Below, one piece after another: positions 6,634-9,442 of a DNA stretch of 9,442 nucleotides. Source of the DNA: Candidatus Kuenenia stuttgartensis. GTDB taxonomy: Bacteria; Planctomycetota; Planctomycetia; Isosphaerales; Isosphaeraceae. Numbering within the stretch: position 1 is the first letter of the stretch; each line of letters starts with the position of its first letter. The notes under the pieces are model-generated. The model saw only the letters and a list, made by a program, of their open reading frames with translations, did no database searches and had not been told where the DNA came from. The position numbers and the translations under genes are program-made. The stretch lies in assembly GCA_945872325.1 (NCBI GenBank), contig CAMBZY010000080.1:1-9442 (forward strand). The letters run 5' to 3'.

Positions 6634-6806
6634 GATTTTCCGTGCGACTCCATCAAGAACAAGCCAGGTCCGAGTCCCCCAGATTTTAGAGGGGCAGGTT
6701 GCTTGTCGGATATATTTATCAAACCAGTTTCAGGCCGGAAAATCAAGGATTCATGATTCGGCATCGTGATGAATTCATGCATTTGCTGCACATTTCCATA
6801 TAACAT
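6618..6806 (-). CDS. Possible small ORF (62 aa) overlapping the start of pdxJ
   Basis: This frame opens with ATG preceded by GGAGGATGA, the best Shine-Dalgarno match in the window though a little close to the ATG. It ends 16 bases inside pdxJ in another frame. Its product (MLYGNVQQMHEF...KSWFLV) resembles nothing I know and has no clear signal or membrane segment. If translated, it could couple translation to pdxJ or act as a leader peptide. It may equally be a chance frame; the ribosome site is the only real argument for it. Confidence 0.25.
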   Translation of the reverse strand: MLYGNVQQMHEFITMPNHESLIFRPETGLINISDKQPAPLKSGGLGPGLFLMESHGKSWFLV

Positions 6807-6827
6807 TCATCCTCCAACAGGAAGCAC

Positions 6828-6852
6828 CTATGAATGTCGATGCATGTCATAG
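6828..6852. promoter_or_regulatory. Operator-like dyad CTATGA-13-TCATAG
   Basis: Perfect 6-base inverted arms are separated by 13 bases, just upstream of the GGAGG site of the small ORF and about 200 bases upstream of pdxJ. The spacing would suit a dimeric helix-turn-helix regulator, but six-base arms can arise by chance. Confidence 0.25.
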
Positions 6853-6919
6853 ATCAAAATCGATTTGTACTACAGTTTGAGATCCAGTGGAAACAGCCTA
6901 TTTTGAAGGATTTGATTCA

Positions 6920-7037
6920 GGGCCAAAGGCCCGTTCGATACCAGCGAGGGCCAGCGGCCCTCGTCAGTTGTCCAAACCGAAAAATGCTTTGAGGGCTGAA
7001 AGCCCGATACCTCTGGTACGTGACGGGCCGTTGGCCC
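6920..7037. repeat. Cluster of four REP-like palindromes
   Basis: Four compact hairpins occur within 118 bases: GGGCC-AAA-GGCCC (6920-6932), CGAGGGCC-AGC-GGCCCTCG (6945-6963), GGGCT-GAA-AGCCC (6993-7005) and GGGCC-GTT-GGCCC (7025-7037). Each has a 3-base loop; the stems are conserved while the loops vary. They form two pairs, and each pair has CGATACC after its first palindrome (6936-6942 and 7005-7011), so the cluster looks like a duplicated dimer. The arrangement resembles REP/BIME elements mobilised by RAYT transposases, but no transposase is in the window. Such elements may act in mRNA 3'-end stability or as spacers. Confidence 0.65.
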
Positions 7038-7166
7038 TGAAATCAAAAAAAATGACTTGCGATATGTACCGCCAGAACATATTTGCATTCAGAGACTTGT
7101 GTAAAATCGACAAGCTTGGGTCAAACTCCAACTGTAGTTTTTGGCACGACGAACCTGGAGAGTAGA

Positions 7167-7200
7167 ATAAAAGGGGCGAACTTCGCCTTCACCCCCTTAT
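7167..7200 (-). terminator. Probable intrinsic terminator after the DUF1501 gene
   Basis: About 11 bases beyond the DUF1501 stop, the minus strand reads AAGGGG, then GGCGAAGTTCGCC within, then CCCCTTTTATT. The outer arms AAGGGG and CCCCTT can pair, or alternatively an inner GGCG/CGCC stem extends with AAGG/CCTT. A U-rich tail follows on the minus strand. The fold is asymmetric, so it is likely but not certain. Confidence 0.5.
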
Positions 7201-7211
7201 CGATTGCAAAT

Positions 7212-8675
7212 TTACACAATCGACTTCGCAAACAGATCCTTCACGGCCTTACCCTTACCATCCACCGTCACATAAAACGGCCGCTTTTCGGTTTCGAACA
7301 TCGTGGCCGGCGAAATCCCCAAAGCCGTGTAAATGGTTGCGTGAAGGTCTGAGATGGAAACAGGATCCTTGATCGTCACCAGAGGTCGCTCAGGTGCAGT
7401 CTCGCCGTGCAGGTAGCCCCGCTTCATCCCGCCTCCGAACATCAGCACTGAGCCTGAACCGGTGAAGTGCCTGTGAAGACCATACTGCGACATCTTCTCC
7501 ATCTTCTCTGTCTTGACCCTTGACTGATCCTGAGCCGTGCTGCCTGGCACGCCTTCAATCATCATGTCGCGGCTGAATTCGCTGGCAAGAACGATCAAAG
7601 TCCTGTCCAGCAAGCCCCTGGCATCCAGGTCTTTAACAAGTTGAGCAATCGGACGATCAATTTCGTTCTTCATCCGGGCATACGTTTCATGGCCGTTTTC
7701 ATGCGTATCCCAGTGATAAAACGGAATGTATTCCGTCGTCACTTCAATAAATCGGGCCCCTGATTCCACCAACCGACGAGCCAACAGACAACCTTGACCA
7801 AAATGGCTGGCACCATAGGCATCAGTCGAGTTTTTTGACTCTTTGGTCAGGTCAAAAGCGTCGCGGTCCTTAGAACTCAAAAGCCGGTGGGCATTGTCGA
7901 TCGACCTCAGCATCGACTCCTGATGGTAGTCGCTGGCCACATCGCCCAACGGGCTCTCTTTGATCATCGCCTTCAAAGCCCTCTGTCGCGACTCATACCG
8001 CTGCGCAGTCATGCCTTTAGGGGGCTGAACAGATGAGACTGCATCGCCTGGGAACGGCAGATTGAACGGCCCATACTCACTGCCTAGAAAACCAGCGGTG
8101 GTAAAGGCTTTCAGCTCTTCCTGCTCGCCATTACCCTCTAGCCGTTGACCAATGTTGATAAAGGCTGGAATGGCCGGATTGATCGGCCCCAGGAGACGCG
8201 ATATCCAGCTCCCAATATGAGGAGCAGCCACGGTTTGTGGTGGAATGTAGCCAGTATGCCAATGATATTGGTGGCGAGAGTGCAAAATGTTGCCCAGATC
8301 GGCCACCACATGGGACCGGATCAGGCTGGCTTTGTCCATCACCGAGGCCACATTTTCCAGGCCCTTGGTGATCTTAATATTGTCCACAGCGGTGTCGATC
8401 GCCGGGAATGTCGAGAGGATCTTATCCGAGGGCAGCCCCACGGAAAATGGCTCGTAACGCTTCGGGTCAAATGTGTCAGGAGCCGCCATTCCGCCGCCCA
8501 TCCACAGAAGGATTACGGAATCGGCCGTCGGCTTCAGCAGGCGGGGCTTGTCAGGAGCAGCCGACATCAATCGCGGCGAACCCGTTCCAAGCATCGCCAG
8601 TGATGCGGCTGAGGCTGTCCTCATCAAATCACGTCGCGATACCAGTCGTTCAATCTCTCGTTCAAATGAGTTCAT
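7212..8675 (-). CDS. DUF1501 domain protein, Tat-exported
   Basis: DUF1501 proteins have an alkaline phosphatase/sulfatase-like fold and are greatly expanded in Planctomycetota, where they pair with PSD1/DUF1553 proteins; their reaction is not known. The 487-aa protein has a twin-arginine type leader, SRRDLMR at 13-19, followed by an alanine-rich hydrophobic stretch, so it should leave the cytoplasm folded. LLWMGGGMAAPDTFDPK (56-72) is the N-terminal family signature. FGQGCLLARRLVESGARFIEV (292-311), HWDTHENG (321-328) and ASEFSR (364-369) are the core motifs, and LMFGGGMKRGYLHGET lies near the end. I chose the ATG at 8675 because GGAAGG lies directly before it; a TTG nine codons upstream is unlikely. 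It follows the PSD1 gene after 61 bases, so the two probably form one operon. No sulfatase-type active-site cysteine is evident. Confidence 0.93.
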   Translation of the reverse strand: MNSFEREIERLVSRRDLMRTASAASLAMLGTGSPRLMSAAPDKPRLLKPTADSVILLWMGGGMAAPDTFDPKRYEPFSVGLPSDKILSTFPAIDTAVDNIKITKGLENVASVMDKASLIRSHVVADLGNILHSRHQYHWHTGYIPPQTVAAPHIGSWISRLLGPINPAIPAFINIGQRLEGNGEQEELKAFTTAGFLGSEYGPFNLPFPGDAVSSVQPPKGMTAQRYESRQRALKAMIKESPLGDVASDYHQESMLRSIDNAHRLLSSKDRDAFDLTKESKNSTDAYGASHFGQGCLLARRLVESGARFIEVTTEYIPFYHWDTHENGHETYARMKNEIDRPIAQLVKDLDARGLLDRTLIVLASEFSRDMMIEGVPGSTAQDQSRVKTEKMEKMSQYGLHRHFTGSGSVLMFGGGMKRGYLHGETAPERPLVTIKDPVSISDLHATIYTALGISPATMFETEKRPFYVTVDGKGKAVKDLFAKSIV

Positions 8676-8736
8676 AACCTTCCACTCCCCTTCAAATATC
8701 AAGCACTTCGAAATTGTTCTTTATTGAGTGTCAGAA

Positions 8737-9442
8737 TCAGCGAATCAGCTGGAATTCAGGCAACATGACCACCACCCAGATCAAGTCGGCCAACGATTCC
8801 GGAGTCGGCTTATCCGTCAGAATCTCGCGAGCCGTACCGCGTTCAGATGTTTTAGGCAATCGCGAAAGTGCGTCCTGAAAAACTTCGTCGATGATTTTGT
8901 CGACCGGTTGGCCCTTCTGGTCTGCCAGAACTTTCGCCGCACCGGCTTTCAGTAAATCCGTCACGCGCTGACCATTCGATAGGTCAAGCGCCTGCAAAGT
9001 CGTCAAAAGTTCGCCTCGCTGAGTCACCACCTGCTCGCGATTCGGACGGCCCAAGCTCCTCTGAAGTGCGTCGCAATCCATCAGCGAGGCTCGAACCTTC
9101 GGGCCTTCAGTGGCCGAATCTTCATGCCTCCCAGGGATAGTCACAGGGGCAACAGGCTTGTCAGGCGATGTTCCGGTGATTGTCCACAAAGCGTCGATAA
9201 ACTGTTCAGCCGTAAGCCGTTTCAGCTCAGGGCCCAGAAAGACGTAATCCTCGACAGCCACGTTTTCCGAATGAGGGCTGCAAACCGTCTGGTAAGCCCT
9301 GCTGGTAGCGATATGGGCCATCAATGCCTTGAGGTCGTACTTCTGATCGGCCAGATAATTGGCCAGATAATCCAAAAGATCGGCGTTCCACGGCGGTGTA
9401 CCCATGGCATCAACGGGATGAACCAGCCCATGACCAAACATT
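8737..9442 (-). CDS. PSD1/DUF1553 domain protein, C-terminal part
   Basis: This frame runs off the right edge of the window, so the N-terminal part is missing; the first methionine at 9441 is internal. What is visible is the DUF1553 (PSD1) domain: FGHGLVHPVDAMG, matching the usual FGRGLVEPVDD; PPWNADLLDYLANYL; the helix-rich ALMAHIATSRAYQ; GPELKRLTAEQFIDALW; GRPNREQVVTQR; and LQALDLSNGQRV. Complete members usually carry an exported N-terminus with cytochrome-c-like (PSCyt1) and DUF1549 (PSCyt2) domains ahead of this part, suggesting an envelope, possibly haem-linked role; the exact function is unknown. The DUF1501 gene follows after 61 bases, the standard partner. No haem motif can be seen in the visible portion. 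Confidence 0.92.
   Translation of the reverse strand, partial: MFGHGLVHPVDAMGTPPWNADLLDYLANYLADQKYDLKALMAHIATSRAYQTVCSPHSENVAVEDYVFLGPELKRLTAEQFIDALWTITGTSPDKPVAPVTIPGRHEDSATEGPKVRASLMDCDALQRSLGRPNREQVVTQRGELLTTLQALDLSNGQRVTDLLKAGAAKVLADQKGQPVDKIIDEVFQDALSRLPKTSERGTAREILTDKPTPESLADLIWVVVMLPEFQLIR

Larger units (their letters stand above)
6634..7166. other. Long non-coding stretch between the DUF1501 gene and pdxJ
   Basis: About 530 bases hold no convincing gene. On the left is the leader of pdxJ, AT-rich around 6690-6720, with a weak possible promoter (CCGACA, a 15-base gap, then TAAAAT, minus strand). In the middle are the doubtful small ORF, the palindrome ATGAATTCAT (6769-6778) and a dyad at 6828-6852. 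On the right is the hairpin cluster 6920-7037. Between 7040 and 7166 I see only an A-rich run (7044-7051) and nothing else recognisable. Confidence 0.7.

Noticed and set aside
6930..6945. GTTCGATACC resembling a T-loop
   Set aside because: It is the spacer between two palindromes; no cloverleaf can be formed around it.
6887..7165. 92-codon plus-strand frame through the palindromes
   Set aside because: Its sequence is generated by the GGGCC repeats; there is no ribosome site and no homology I recognise.
1..9442. CRISPR array, prophage, toxin-antitoxin or defence genes
   Set aside because: No regularly spaced direct repeats, integrase, transposase or defence-type domains are visible in either strand.

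Overview
The window comes from a bacterium of the phylum Planctomycetota, probably the Planctomycetaceae-Gimesia-Planctopirus side. That placement is inferred from gene content. The strongest marker is the pairing of a PSD1/DUF1553 protein with a DUF1501 protein, which is characteristic of the phylum. The genes have moderate GC content and rather weak Shine-Dalgarno sites. All convincing genes lie on the minus strand, so the window is best read from its right end to its left.

From right to left: (1) the C-terminal part of a PSD1/DUF1553 protein, cut by the window edge, followed by a Tat-exported DUF1501 protein and a probable terminator. (2) A non-coding stretch of about 530 bases, roughly 6634-7166, holding a cluster of four GGGCC/GGCCC hairpins, an operator-like dyad and one doubtful small ORF that runs into pdxJ. 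(3) pdxJ (vitamin B6 synthesis) and dapA (lysine and diaminopimelate synthesis); dapA has a good-looking promoter of its own overlapping the end of pdxJ. (4) An envelope block: an OmpH/Skp-like periplasmic chaperone, lpxC, an LpxA-family acyltransferase and a Gfo/Idh/MocA oxidoreductase. The last two overlap by 4 bases (GTGA). (5) A strong minus-strand hairpin, then two small unrecognised ORFs.

Group 4 forms a unit for outer-membrane biogenesis: LpxC and the LpxA-like protein belong to the first steps of lipid A synthesis, the Gfo/Idh enzyme probably oxidises a nucleotide sugar, and the OmpH-like protein escorts outer-membrane proteins. DapA supplies the peptidoglycan precursor.

The most interesting observation is that the LpxA-family protein aligns almost without gaps to E. 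coli LpxA and keeps its C-terminal signature, yet lacks all four active-site histidines, including the general base. It is translationally coupled to a dehydrogenase of the type that elsewhere makes 3-keto or 3-amino UDP-sugars. A second point of interest is an intrinsic terminator between the ompH-like gene and lpxC that works only on the plus strand, where no gene is visible, suggesting an antisense transcript over the start of lpxC.
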